DNA of 64,000 bases. Origin: Cryptomeria japonica. Taxonomy: Eukaryota; Streptophyta; Pinopsida; Cupressales; Cupressaceae. The notes under the pieces were generated by a model, which searched no databases, had not been told where the DNA came from, and worked only from the letters and a program-made list of their open reading frames with translations. The stretch is taken from the NCBI RefSeq assembly GCF_030272615.1, contig NC_081412.1, positions 665,616,352-665,680,351 on the forward strand, in the 5' to 3' direction. Positions within the stretch are counted from its first letter, which is position 1; each line of letters starts with the position of its first letter. This document shows positions 21,073-31,339 of this stretch, one piece after another. Position numbers and translations under genes: made by a program.

Positions 21073-21589
21073 AAATGATGTTGAGACAACATTGTTTCAA
21101 AGATTAAATCAAGTCTCGATAATGTGCCTGATGGAGATAAAAATCTGGATTGTGTGCCCCCTTGGTCGATTGATTGTGAAATTTGTTAAATTTTTTGGAT
21201 TGAACGATTGTTCTCACGATAATTGAAAAGGTCCTTCAATTAAATTCATTTGTGAAAAATAAATAAAATTGCCCCACTTAAAAGCATCAATTACCCTTTG
21301 AAATGGTAAATATAAAAATTAACCAAAGTTAATTTTAATCTCATTTGCATCCTTGTTAGCTTGTGAAGTGAATTGTCTTGGTGAGGTGGCGAAATGGTGA
21401 TCCCGTTTGAGAACCATCGATTTGAGTGCGTTAGACGATATTAGCAACCTCCCGAGTATGGTTATCCGGTATGTACCTTATCTTGAGATTTTTGCAACTT
21501 GTCGTACGATTTTCCTTGTTTTTCGGTGAGTATGAGGCTAATTTCAATTTTTTCAATTTTCCGCTTTATGTTTTAATGCATTCGTTTCA

Positions 21590-21865
21590 TTTGTTAGCAT
21601 ATTTACATTTGATGTTAGCACTTTCAATAGTTTTAGCGCATATGTGTGTTTTGTTAGCGTCTTTATGATGTATGTTAGCGCATCTGCTATGTCAGCGCTT
21701 GTGCTTTGGGTGTTTGGGCATATGTTGAATATTGTAGCGCTTATGATTGTTTCACACTTTTATTCCAAGTTTTAACACTTTTGTGAAAAAGGTTCAGGCA
21801 TATGTGTGTTTTAGCGCATGCATACAATAGAATAGCATTTTTGTTAAAAGTTTAGTGCTTATGTT
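21590..21865 (+). repeat. Degenerate TTAGCGC repeats upstream of the plus PMD copy
   Basis: About ten spaced occurrences of (G)TTAGCGC(A/T)TATGTG-like words, e.g. TTTTAGCGCATATGTG and GTAGCGCTTATGATTG. This is the reverse complement of the GCGCTAAC words in 19562-19860, so similar repeats face outward on both sides of the R2 LTR. Confidence 0.7.
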
Positions 21866-22239
21866 GCAGATGAGTTTATTTGATGTTGTTCATGTTAAAA
21901 TTAATTAAAATGATGATTAGATTTAGGTATTTTGATGTGCAATTGTGATTGATGGGTATTCAATTGATGTCTTGATTGATAAAGATTTGATAATGTTGAT
22001 TGATAGGATAAACGATCGATTGATTGATTTGATAGATTGATAGATTAGATGTAAGAAACCAATTCAGTTTCTGACAAAGAGCATAACAGAGTTTGATGGA
22101 ACTCATTAATTGATAGAAAACCATGATTGATAGTTTTAGATTGATTTGATAACCTGATTTTCTTCATTTGAAAATATTTACCAATTGTTCATGTGATAGA
22201 TTAGCGACCTCTTTGATTTGATAGATATATGATTGATAA

Positions 22240-23390
22240 TTGATAGAGATCAAATTCATTGTTAAACAGGAGAAACTCGATGTTCTCCAGTGTCAAGAGA
22301 AATTCCCAGCTATGCACCACTTAGTGCCAGAGCTTACACAAGCTGAGGTTAGACATATAGATGCCTGCAGATTATGCCACTTGTTATGCATGCTTGATAT
22401 TACCCATAATGGGGGATTATTGACTACCTTAGCAGAGAGATGGCATAGCGAGCATAACACTTTCCACCTGCCCACTAGTGAGATTAGTGTGACACTTGAG
22501 GATGTCTACAGGATTATCCACATCCCTATGACTGGTGAGTTAGTCTAGTATGATTTTTAGTATCATGGAGAGACAAAGGCTTTTAGAGCCATATTTAGTG
22601 ATGAGAGAATTTTCAGAGGAGAGATCCGATGGGAGGATATGATCATGTATTACGAGACTCTCCCCATGTTCTTGCACATTTGATTAGGGGATTCATCTTT
22701 CCAGATAGGACATCTTGAGGTTTTGTTGTTGGTTGGGGTGAGATTATTTAGAGCATGATGTAGCATCGAAATTGATATGCATGGGGTGTTTGTATGCTTG
22801 CTCATTTGTATCATGATCTTCATTAGGTTGTTTTTTATGAGAGTGCTAGTTTGTCTACAGGATGCACACTTTTACAAATCTGGTGCTAGGAGCACATTGC
22901 TATTACTCAACCTATTCATCATAGAGTTCGTGGTGAGAGACAACCATATGTCTATTTGTATGTAGGTATCCTTATGCATCATAAGCTGGGTAAGATGGAG
23001 TATTAGTGTTGGGTTCTGGATTCACTGGATAACGTTATTTGGAGACCTTATATCGATTGTGAGCCATGGATGGATGATGCATGAACATTACCATATATTA
23101 TGCAAAGCAGACATCTCATTGGTCAGACTCCATATATTATTGAGTGGCAGTTGATTAGTCACATTTTGAGACAGTTTGGTATCATTCATCTCATGCCTAC
23201 TAGTGTCACTATATATGCAGGACGGTACAAGGATAGGCTAGACTGTGGACCTTCTTTGTCTTTTGAGATAGCATGTGCAAAATTTTTGGCTACTCCTATG
23301 GTGGCTTATGATTTGAGATTGCACATTCTAGATCCTGGGTTGACTGTAGATTATGCTCAGTACATTCTTGCACATCCTTTTCCCATGCAA
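22240..23390 (+). pseudogene. Plant mobile domain (PMD) pseudogene, plus copy
   Basis: The N-terminal part is open for 102 codons: HHLVPELTQAEVRHIDACRL, GGLLTTLAERWHSEHNTFHL, PTSEISVTLEDVYRIIHIPM. NTFHLP...VTLEDV is the signature of the PMD. It continues, with stops and shifts, through AFRAIFSDERIFRGEIRWED, WRPYIDCEPWMDDA, RHLIGQTPYIIEWQLISHIL and MPTSVTIYAGRYKDR to VDYAQYILAHPFP. The last 830 bp (about 22555-23386) are an inverted repeat of 16935-17765, close to 90% identical by eye. It is antisense to R2 and reads away from its 3' LTR. Homology ends abruptly at about 23386. Confidence 0.78.
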
Positions 23391-23559
23391 TGCTCATATG
23401 GACAATTCATGATGCCCCAAGGCTAATACATTTTTGTAGTATGTTATAATGTTTGACTGCACTTTAACGATATTTAATTTATTGAAGTAGATATCATGCA
23501 TATTCTTTAAATAATCTATTCATTTTATATAATTATAAAAAAATGACACATTTAATCCA

Positions 23560-24459
23560 ATTATATACGATCTTGCAAGTCTTTAAACAAAGGGAAAATT
23601 CACATGTCTAGTTTGTGGTCCAAAGATGAAATCTCGTCATTCAACAAGTTTAGGAAAGCATGTGTTTGATGATGATAGGCACTTCCTCCATAAAAATCAT
23701 GTATCGAACTATTGAAAAACATATTTTCAATGGGAAAGAGGAGACTACATCAAAACCACGAAGAGTGATACCTCACCTATGGAAGTTGGAATATAATAAA
23801 ATTAATCGTCAAGGTTATACATCAGATCAAATTGTTTATCTATCATATATAATATGTTTTGGAATATTTTTTTTTATATTGTGTTTTGTTTACTTGTGTT
23901 GTAATTGACAATGATTGCCATTGTCATTTTTTTAAACTTATATGCTTCATGAAGGTCGCAAAGGCATTAATGGGCGACTTCCATAGGGACTGAAAAGCTA
24001 TCCCAGATAATTTAGTAGGTTGTGGGCTACTATGAGCAGCTACAAATTGTGCATTTGTTTGATACAATTCATATTGGAAAGAATACAACAGAAACGTTAT
24101 GTAAAATATTGGATGGAAGGCATGACAAAGAAAGAATTGTCAAAATTTGTAGTGACATTCAATAAGCCAATCATGCAATAAAAAATGTCATTCAATTAAA
24201 TAGCGACGAAGACCAAATTTTTAATTAATATAAGTGCCCTTCCTTGGTTATTAATGGAGCAACAAAGCAATGCTATAAAAAAAGTCATACAAAAAATTTG
24301 ATTTCCCATAGGATTTGTTGCGAACATAAACAATATCATAACAAAGAAAGGTGAATTTGGGCCAGGGATAAAAACGCATGATTGAAATACCTTCATTAAA
24401 GTAATTATTCTGGTATATATATATATTTGTATACTGCATGTACTTTTCAGTGTATTATG
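23560..24459 (+). pseudogene. CACTA transposase (TNPD-like), part left of R3
   Basis: From 23585 the reading CLVCGPKMKSRHSTSLGKHV and DDDRHFLHKNHVSNY matches the zinc-binding segment of plant CACTA transposases (CPxCG...MGHRRFLPxxHPYR type). Further on, LHLFDTIHIGKNTTETLCKI and LDGRHDKERIVKICSDIQ match the HCLDVMHxEKNV block. Several stops and shifts are present. The sequence runs without a break to TTTAC at 24460-24464, where R3 is inserted. Nothing recognisable lies between 23391 and 23560. Confidence 0.75.
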
Positions 24460-24464
24460 TTTAC
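24460..24464. repeat. Target-site duplication of R3, TTTAC
   Basis: TTTAC at 24460-24464 and again at 37861-37865, directly outside the two LTRs. A perfect 5-bp match. Confidence 0.95.
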
Positions 24465-25591
24465 TGTTAATATTATTTTGTGATCATTCGCAAGTGGAAT
24501 TTTTCGCTAAGTGGCAACGCCTTCTTTTGATTTCTGGCCCTCTTTCCTATTCGTCAGCGCGTGTGCTAGCTAGTGTCTCTGTGTTTCTCTAAGAGGCTCT
24601 CTTTTCTCACCCAATGTTGAGAGAATGCAGAGTTTCCACGTGGCTCAAGTCTTTTCCTCAGTGTGTGCTTCTCGGCCGCACCATCCCCCATTTAAAGGCA
24701 GTGACACTTGGTGCCCCCGCGTTGCACATTCCAATCCTCTTTTTGCACTTGACTTTCAATCTGCCTCAAGTCACCACGTGTCTTCCATGATGGTTCGTGA
24801 ACCAGAATGTTGTTTGCATCATAGTTTTCTTGTTTGGCATGTGCAGGGGTTGCCATGTTACGATTGAGGTAACAACTTTGAAACCCATTTTTGCTGGGTA
24901 ACGTCTCGCGGAGTGCCATGCTGGGAGATTCCTGTCTGAAGTGGTTGCTAGGATTTTTCTAATGCTTTAGTGTTATTTGTTGAGGGTTGAGGGCTCTATA
25001 TAGGCCTTTCTTTTCTACTTTTTAAGGGGTTTAGACTTCAGAGAGATTTTTAGACTTTGGCTCATTGAAGAAGCCTTTATGTTAATTAAATTTGGTGAGT
25101 GATAGACATGTCATATTGTTCCTATGGCCTTTATGATTTTTTTATTTGAAGCTTAATAGACTGACTTCTGTGTTGTTTTCAAATTTGATAACTTCTATCA
25201 TATATGTTCTGAGACTCCACAGATTAAACTATGTTTTAGGACTTCGTTATATGTTGAATGAATGGTGAATGTCATATTATGTTGAATGATTTTTTGTTGA
25301 ATTATCCTCTTAAATAGTTATAAGCATGTAGATTGTTGAATGAGCTTTAAAACCACATGTATCTAGGTTTCATATGCTGTTAGTGTTTTAAAAAATATTT
25401 TGGCATATCGCCTAAGTAGTGTAGCTTTTTTTTTTTTTTTTATGTTTTCCTCTTCCCCTTCTCTCCCCCAATTGTATGAAAAGTTGGCTTCTCAAACCCA
25501 GAGGTCATTTAGTGAATCTTGCACAAAAGGTCCCCCATCACTGAATTTCCCATAAGACTGTTAGCGTTTAATGTAAACTTAATAGTCAACA
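24465..25591 (+). repeat. 5' LTR of R3 (1127 bp)
   Basis: Direct repeat of 36740-37860. It carries a TATA box CTCTATATAGG near 24994-25004, also present in the 3' LTR near 37269. It ends TTAATGTAAACTTAATAGTCAACA-like, with CAACA at 25587-25591. Confidence 0.95.
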
Positions 25592-25601
25592 ATTCTTTTT
25601 C

Positions 25602-25620
25602 TGGCATGCTCGATGGGGCC
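25602..25620 (+). promoter_or_regulatory. Primer-binding site of R3
   Basis: TGGCATGCTCGATGGGGCC, 10 nt after the LTR end. Related to the R1 and R2 sites, which sit only 3 nt from their LTRs. Confidence 0.6.
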
Positions 25621-25786
25621 ATAATTTTGAACAAGCCTAAAAAAGTTTATGAGTCATAGACCTGTTACCAGGATCCAAACAACTTTAAATCCCAGTTTTC
25701 TGCTCCCACCCTTAGTAAGCATCCATTCACTCGTAGCTACTTCTTAGAATCCATCTATTTTCCCTATGGTACTTGTTCCCGTAGTA

Positions 25787-26875
25787 ATGGCTCATATTCC
25801 TCCTAGAAACTTTGTGACTTGGAATAGCGGTAGCCCTCACATTCTTCTCATTCCACCAGCAGTATGGGGGCCAATTCCTACCTCTGCGCTAAAATTTATA
25901 CCTAAATTGGCCTGAGAATGTTTCAAGACGTCAGGGGAACACCTACAAGATGTGGTCGATGTCTGCATTGTCCATAACATTATAGAGAAAAATGTAGCTC
26001 TGACATTACTTGTGGATTCATTAAAAGGGAAAGCTTTAGATTGGTACATATCTCTTGGTCCAAACTCTATAACCGATTGGGATCAGTTGGGTGACCGCTT
26101 CTTTGAGAGATTTTTCGACAAGGCAGATAGATCATCCCTAATGCAACAATTTATTACCATCAAAAGGGCACCTCAGGAAGCGGTGATAAAATTCAATATG
26201 AGGTTTCAAAGGACTTGGCAAGGAATATCATTGTCTTCTCATCCACCTGCGGATATGGTATTTTTTTTATCTGAAAGCCTTCAATTCAAATATATCTGTG
26301 ATTATCCAATCTCTTAGAAGAAATACTCTCCTGGATGCGTATTATTTGGCGGTCTGACTAGAAAACAATTTAATTGATGTTGGAAAGCTTGAACCATGAC
26401 CGCTCATGCTGGTCTTTCTTGAGTTATCAAATCAAATTCCTAAGCCAGACATACCTAGCACATTTGCACCCTAATTTATGTATTTGTATCCCAGATCTCA
26501 TCAAGCAAGTACATCTTCCCCCTCATCTCTGGCTGCGGAAGTCAATGATATAAAAAATTTGTTGAAATCTTTCTCAAATAAAATTGTTAATTTGAAAAGA
26601 TTCCAAATCCCACCTGCTAGACCTCCCTTCCAATAAAATTTCCAAGGGAATAGACCCACATATCAGCAAAACCAATATGTGAATAACCGAGTTTCCTCAA
26701 GTCAGTTGAATGGCGAGATAGTTCCAATGCCCAATCCTTTACAAACCATGTATCCCAGTACTAATAAAGAGTTGACCGTAGGACAAAATAATCTAGCGGA
26801 TGACATCAATTCTTGGGGTTTTCCATGTAACAATGCCCACGCCCCAAGAAACTACCCAAAAGGTAATTTGCAATA
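25787..26875 (+). pseudogene. gag: R3 gag
   Basis: The likely start ATG at 25787 begins MAHIPPRNFVTWNSG. The capsid-like domain is best in 25952-26317: ALTLLVDSLKGKALDWYISL, WDQLGDRFFERFFDKADRSS, FNMRFQRTWQGISLSSHPPA. A stop (TGA near 25914) and later stops and shifts break the frame. The C-terminal part (to about 26875) is Gln/Asn/Pro-rich. I do not see a clear zinc knuckle, unlike R1 and T1. Confidence 0.78.
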
Positions 26876-27856
26876 AAAAATTACAAATGAGTGAAGCCAA
26901 GGTGTTGCCTTGGATGATTCAGTTTATGAATCCCCTGGCATGGACAATGTGGCTCTTATCGCACAGATGAAAGGTATGTCAATAGAGAAGGAAACAAAGA
27001 TAGCTCTGGACCATGCATTATTCTCTTGGATGGAAGATGAAGACATCGTGCTCACAAATGGCGCAATTGCATCAAGCTCGGGGCTCCTCAAGTGCAATCA
27101 GATTACAAACTCTCATCAAAAAGATGTTTTATAGGAGAGAATGTAGACACGCAGGGGAGGTTCACCTCAGATAAATTTCTTGAACAACCTGTGGTTGCTA
27201 CTACATATCTGAGAAAATATTTTATTTCCTATAAGCCGAGAAAGGCAAAAACATCAGTGTCATCAATATTGGATGTCATGGAGCAGCTAAAGAACTCCTC
27301 GGCTAACGTCTCCTTATGGGATCTCCTTAGCATCCCATAGTAGAAGAATTGATTGAAAGAATCTCCATTAGAGGTGGAGACACCTACTGGCAAGAATGTT
27401 GCTAGTTCTTCGTGAGCTAGTGAAGAAGGATTTGTGCCCCCCACAGAACAATCACGCTCGCCGATGGTGTTGATAAATGAGGTTGTACTGCCTAGATCCC
27501 AAGTGGAAGGTAAGCCTAAACCAAACCCTTTATATTTGACCCTCATAGTAGGAGACAATATTTTACATAATTTGATGATAGATTCTAGTGCTAGCACCAT
27601 CGTCATGCCTAAGAAAATTGTTGAGGTTTTGAACATTAAATATGAGTCTTTAAGTAAGGCTTTTATGCAACTAGATGGAAATAAAGTCCAGACTATGGGT
27701 CTTATTAAAATCCTTCCACTGACATTGTTAGTGTGTCCTAGTGTCACCGTGTCCAAAGAAGTAGTAGTTATTAACATACCACCTGTTTTCAACCTCTATC
27801 TTTCTCGAGACTTCATTGCCAAAATAGGAGGTTACCTATCTTTAGCATGTTTCTAA
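26876..27856 (+). pseudogene. R3 gag-pol linker and aspartic protease
   Basis: 26910-27340 is a broken linker (SIEKETKIALDHALFSWMED). The protease lies at 27434-27856: NPLYLTLIVGDNILHNLMID, then SSASTIVMPKKIVEVLNIKY, where D-S-S stands in place of the D-S-G catalytic motif. It then continues FMQLDGNKVQTMGLIKILPL and FNLYLSRDFIAKIGGYLS. The protease fold pattern is clear; the changed catalytic triplet is probably a decay mutation. Confidence 0.78.
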
Positions 27857-27908
27857 GCTCAAAATTCTTTCAAAGCCCCTACACACCGAGCATGTAGCTG
27901 ATCAAGCT

Positions 27909-28580
27909 ATGCTTAACTTCAAGCCTACTCATACCTCCATCTCTAATGAGGAGAAAAAAATGGTAGAACTTCTAGAGGATGAAGGGGTGACTGAGGATAT
28001 TACACCAAAGCAAGAGGTTTTTCTCAACGAATTCATAAATTTTGATCCATATTCCAATTACCATGCCACAGGTCTCGGTACCTACTATAGTTTTGATGAG
28101 GATCAATTTATCCCAAAACTAACCAAGGGTCGACTAACCAAGGAAGATTTGTCTTTTGCACTCTGGACCTTGTACTTTGATGGTACAAGGTAGGTTCAAG
28201 CATTGGAATTTGCCTTACTTCGCCTTCGGGTGAACAAATCTTGAGATCTTTCACGTAAAGTTTCCTTGCTCCAACAATGAAGTAGAATATGAAGGGATGA
28301 TCCAAGGCCTAAGTTTAGCAGAAAGGATGGGCATAAAGCAGTTGAAAGTTTTCGGTGATTCTGAGTTGATCGTGCACCATATCCGAGGAATATCAAGTGC
28401 CAAGCACGTCTGCATGAGGTCCTACCATCATAGGACATGGGATATGATTGAAGCTTTGATGCCTTCAATAGCCAAAGGATTCCTCGAAAAGAAAACACAG
28501 TCGCTAATCAGATGGCTACTATTGGGTCACAATTTAACCCTGTTGTGGACTTGTTTGCCAACCCCCAGGCAGTCTGTGTG
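27909..28580 (+). pseudogene. R3 RNase H located before the RT
   Basis: 27909-28145 is an acidic lead-in (EEKKMVELLEDEGVTEDITP). From about 28150: WTLYFDGTR, after a shift SIGICLTSPSGEQILRSF, then NNEVEYEGMIQGLSLAERMG, IKQLKVFGDSELIVHHIRG and, after another shift, AFDAFNSQRIPRKENTVANQ. This is the same module as the second RNase H of T1 (YFDGS, YEALTIGLKM, FTQIPRNKNKATDEM), including the acidic residues in YFDG, EYEG and GDSE. RT begins directly after it (AKPIR...). No such module is present between the regular RNase H and integrase of R3. Confidence 0.82.
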
Positions 28581-29960
28581 ATTCATCACACCATTGAGCA
28601 CACTGATGGGGCCAAGCCGATTCGATAGAAGTAGAGACCTGTCAATCTGAAGATTGAGTTTCTTATGGTGTAGGAGTTGAAGAAATTGATAAAGTCCAGG
28701 ATTGTCTACCCCATCAAGCATAGTACATGGGTATCAAATTTTTTACTAGTTAGCAAGAAGAATGGGGATATCTGGCTCTGTGTGGACTTCTGTGACTTGA
28801 ACGAAGCCTCTCTAAAAGACCATTACCCTTTGCCACCCATGGAATAGTTGTTAAGAATTGTGGTGGGGTCGGAGATGTTTTCGATGTTGGATGGATTCTC
28901 AGGTTATAACCAAGTATTGGTAAAGCCAGGGGACCAACATAAGACCACCTTCACAACCAAGTGGGGAACGTTCACTTACTAAAAAATGTCATTTGGATTG
29001 TCAAACACAGGCACCACTTTTCAGAGGGATATGTATTTGGATTTAAAGGAGCTCATTAATAATATCATCCTCATCTACTTGGATGACTTGACAGTGTTTT
29101 CAAAATGTAAAGAAGATCATTTCGATCACCTTGAGTTAGTCTTCCAGAAGTGCTTGGAATTTGGCATTTCATTGAACCCAAAGAAATGGATCTTTGGGGT
29201 CCTATAAGGGAAATTATTGGGAGACATAGTGTCAAAATAAGGAGTCTCCATCAATCCATATTGATTGAAGGCAATAAAGGAGCTTCCTCTTCCAATCAAC
29301 AAGTAGGGTATTCAGTCCTTCCTAGGTAAAGTCAACTTTGTTAGTCGTTTCATCTTAGACTTTGCTAGAATGGTGAGGCCTATCATGCTAATGCTTAAAA
29401 GGGAAGTGCATTTTAAATGGACTCTTGAAGAAAAAGAGGCATTCGATAAAATCAAAGATGCCATCTCCTCAGATCCTGTACTCTCCGACCCTGATATGTC
29501 CAAGAATTTCATAATGTATGTTTTCTCTAGAAACTATAGCATTGTCATGGTACTGACCCAAAAAGATGTCGATATAGGGGTGAGCATCTGATAGCTTTCT
29601 ATTCCAAAACCCTAAAGGAGTATGAGACTAAATACAAATTTATTGAAAAGCAAGCATTTGCCATTGTTTAGGGCCTCAAAAAGTGCAGGCATCTTATTGC
29701 CTACAATAAGATTGTTGTGTATGTCGCTCATCCTTCAGTCTGGGAGTTATAATGGAGGGTGACATTATAGAGAAAAGAGAAAACTGGATTCCCAAAATCT
29801 TAGAATATGACATTGATGTTAGGCCCACTAAGGTAATCTATACAAAAGGCCTTTGTGAATATATAGCCGTAGGAGCTGGCCCCTAAGAGGCCAAGACTAG
29901 TACAAAGGAAATTGTAATGGTCACCTTCGAGCAAACGGAAGCATGTTGGATTGAGAATTG
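28581..29960 (+). pseudogene. R3 reverse transcriptase and RNase H
   Basis: RT blocks: ELKKLIKSRIVYPIKHSTWV, DIWLCVDFCDLNEASLKDHY, SMLDGFSGYNQVLVKPGDQH, WGTFTY...MSFGLSNTGTTFQRD, and the catalytic motif intact in IILIYLDDLTVFSK. The connection and RNase H follow: HFKWTLEEKEAFDKIKDAIS, LIAFYSKTLKEYETKYKFIE and KCRHLIAYNKIVVYV. Stops at about 28627, 28671, 28846, 28981, 29205 and later make it a pseudogene. It continues to a short spacer and then directly to integrase, without a second RNase H. Confidence 0.87.
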
Positions 29961-29970
29961 AAAACATTTC

Positions 29971-31192
29971 ATGAAGACTGGAATCTTCCCTGCTGACCTC
30001 CCTCCTAAAAAGAAGAGATTCTATTGGATGCAGAATAGCGGTTTCTGCCTAGTTGAAGGAGTGTTTTTTAAAAGAAATTTCGATGGAATCCTACTCTGCT
30101 GTGTAGACCAAGGCCAAGATAGTATGATTTTACATGAATTCCACCATGGCCTTTAAGGGGATCATTATTCAGCACAAACCACCATCATTAAGATTATTTG
30201 TGTTGGATATTTCTAGCCCTCAATGTTTAAAGATGCACATACTCTGGTAAGAGAATGCAAAGAATGTCAGTACTACAGTGGTAGGTGCAGAAAGGCAACA
30301 ATGCCGTTGAGGCCCATAATTGTGGAAGAACCCTTTGGGGTTTGGATTTCATAGGAATGATTAATCCTCCAAGCTCAATCAGACACAAATGGATCCTTAC
30401 TACCACTGATTACTTCACCAGATGGTTCGAGGCTCTACCCCTAAGGAATTCATCAGAGACAAAAATACTAGCATTTCTAGAGGACTTAGTGTGTCGATAT
30501 GGTCCGTCGAAGACCATAATATCGGACAATGCGCGTACATTCATAGGCTCACGAGTCACTCATTTTTCTTTTAGTCAAGGTATCTACCTGAAGACCTCCT
30601 CAAATTATTATCCACTGGGGAATGTTCTAGCTGAGTCTACCAACAAGCATCTCATAAGACTCATTAAAAGGATGGGGTCTGAACACAAAAGGGAGTGACA
30701 TCAACATTTGAAAAGCGCATTAAGGGCGGACCAGATCATGCCTAAGAAATTTCTAAAGAACTCTCTATATAAGTTGGTCTACGACAAGGATGCCTTATTC
30801 CCCATATCCATGGAGACTCTCTCCTTGCAGCTACTCAAGTCTATTGAGATGGTAAAAAATGAGCCCATGGAGGTAAGGTTGGCAGAGCTTATGGAGCTAG
30901 AAGAATCAAGGGAATTGACATTCGAGTCTTTTCAAAACCACCAACAAAATGTTAAGAGGTTGTTTGATAATATTTGAAAATTTCTGACCCAGGACTCAAA
31001 CAAGGTGACCTTGTTTTGAAATATAATGAGCGAGAAGCCAAGCCTGGTCAGCATGCTAAGTTTGATGATTTATGGGAGGGACCCTTTCACATCAAAAATT
31101 GTAAGGGGTTTAATGCTTTCGATCTCAAGAATATGTGGGGGGAATCTCTCAAAATCCTGGCTAATGGGTTTCATCTTAAACCCTTCCACTAA
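29971..31192 (+). pseudogene. R3 integrase
   Basis: The N-terminal part reads YWMQNSGFCLVEGVFFKRNF and ILHEFHHGL...GDHYSAQTTI, then VRECKECQYYSGR (H-H-C-C). The three catalytic acids are all present: Asp in WGLDFIGMINPP, Asp in TIISDNARTFIGS, Glu in NVLAESTNKHLIRL. The C-terminal segment has LKQGDLVLKYNEREAKPGQH and LWEGPFHIKNCKGFNAFDL, ending in FHLKPFH before TAA at 31190-31192. Stops at about 30154 and 30696 and a shift near 30975 inactivate it. Confidence 0.88.
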
Positions 31193-31339
31193 AGTAGCGA
31201 CTTTCCTAATGTAAATAATTTATTTTTAGTGTGCCATATTTATTTAATTATGTTTCCTCATGCATTCTAAGAAGAAAAAAGTGAACCACAAGATACGCCT
31301 TGAGTAGACAAAAGGAGATCATTATATTATATATCTTTG

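Larger units (their letters stand above)
17771..23390 (-). mobile_element. R2: composite Tat-like element sharing one LTR
   Basis: On the minus strand: an internal 3' region (23390-21077) with an antisense PMD ORF, a polypurine tract, an LTR (21057-19928), a primer-binding site, and a leader (19904 to about 17771) with the block shared with R1. One LTR thus has a PPT on one side and a PBS on the other, so it joins the 3' part of one copy to the 5' part of another. Gag and pol are missing on both sides. The left limit at 17771 is only where PMD homology begins and is not a mapped junction. Confidence 0.6.

Noticed and set aside
24196-24439. Two overlapping minus-strand open stretches before R3
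   Set aside because: The plus strand there carries the CACTA transposase reading (FDTIHIGKN, LDGRHDKERIV); the minus reading has no known motif.
27229-27792. 187-codon minus-strand open stretch
   Set aside because: It lies opposite the R3 linker and protease, whose plus-strand reading matches known motifs; the minus reading has none.
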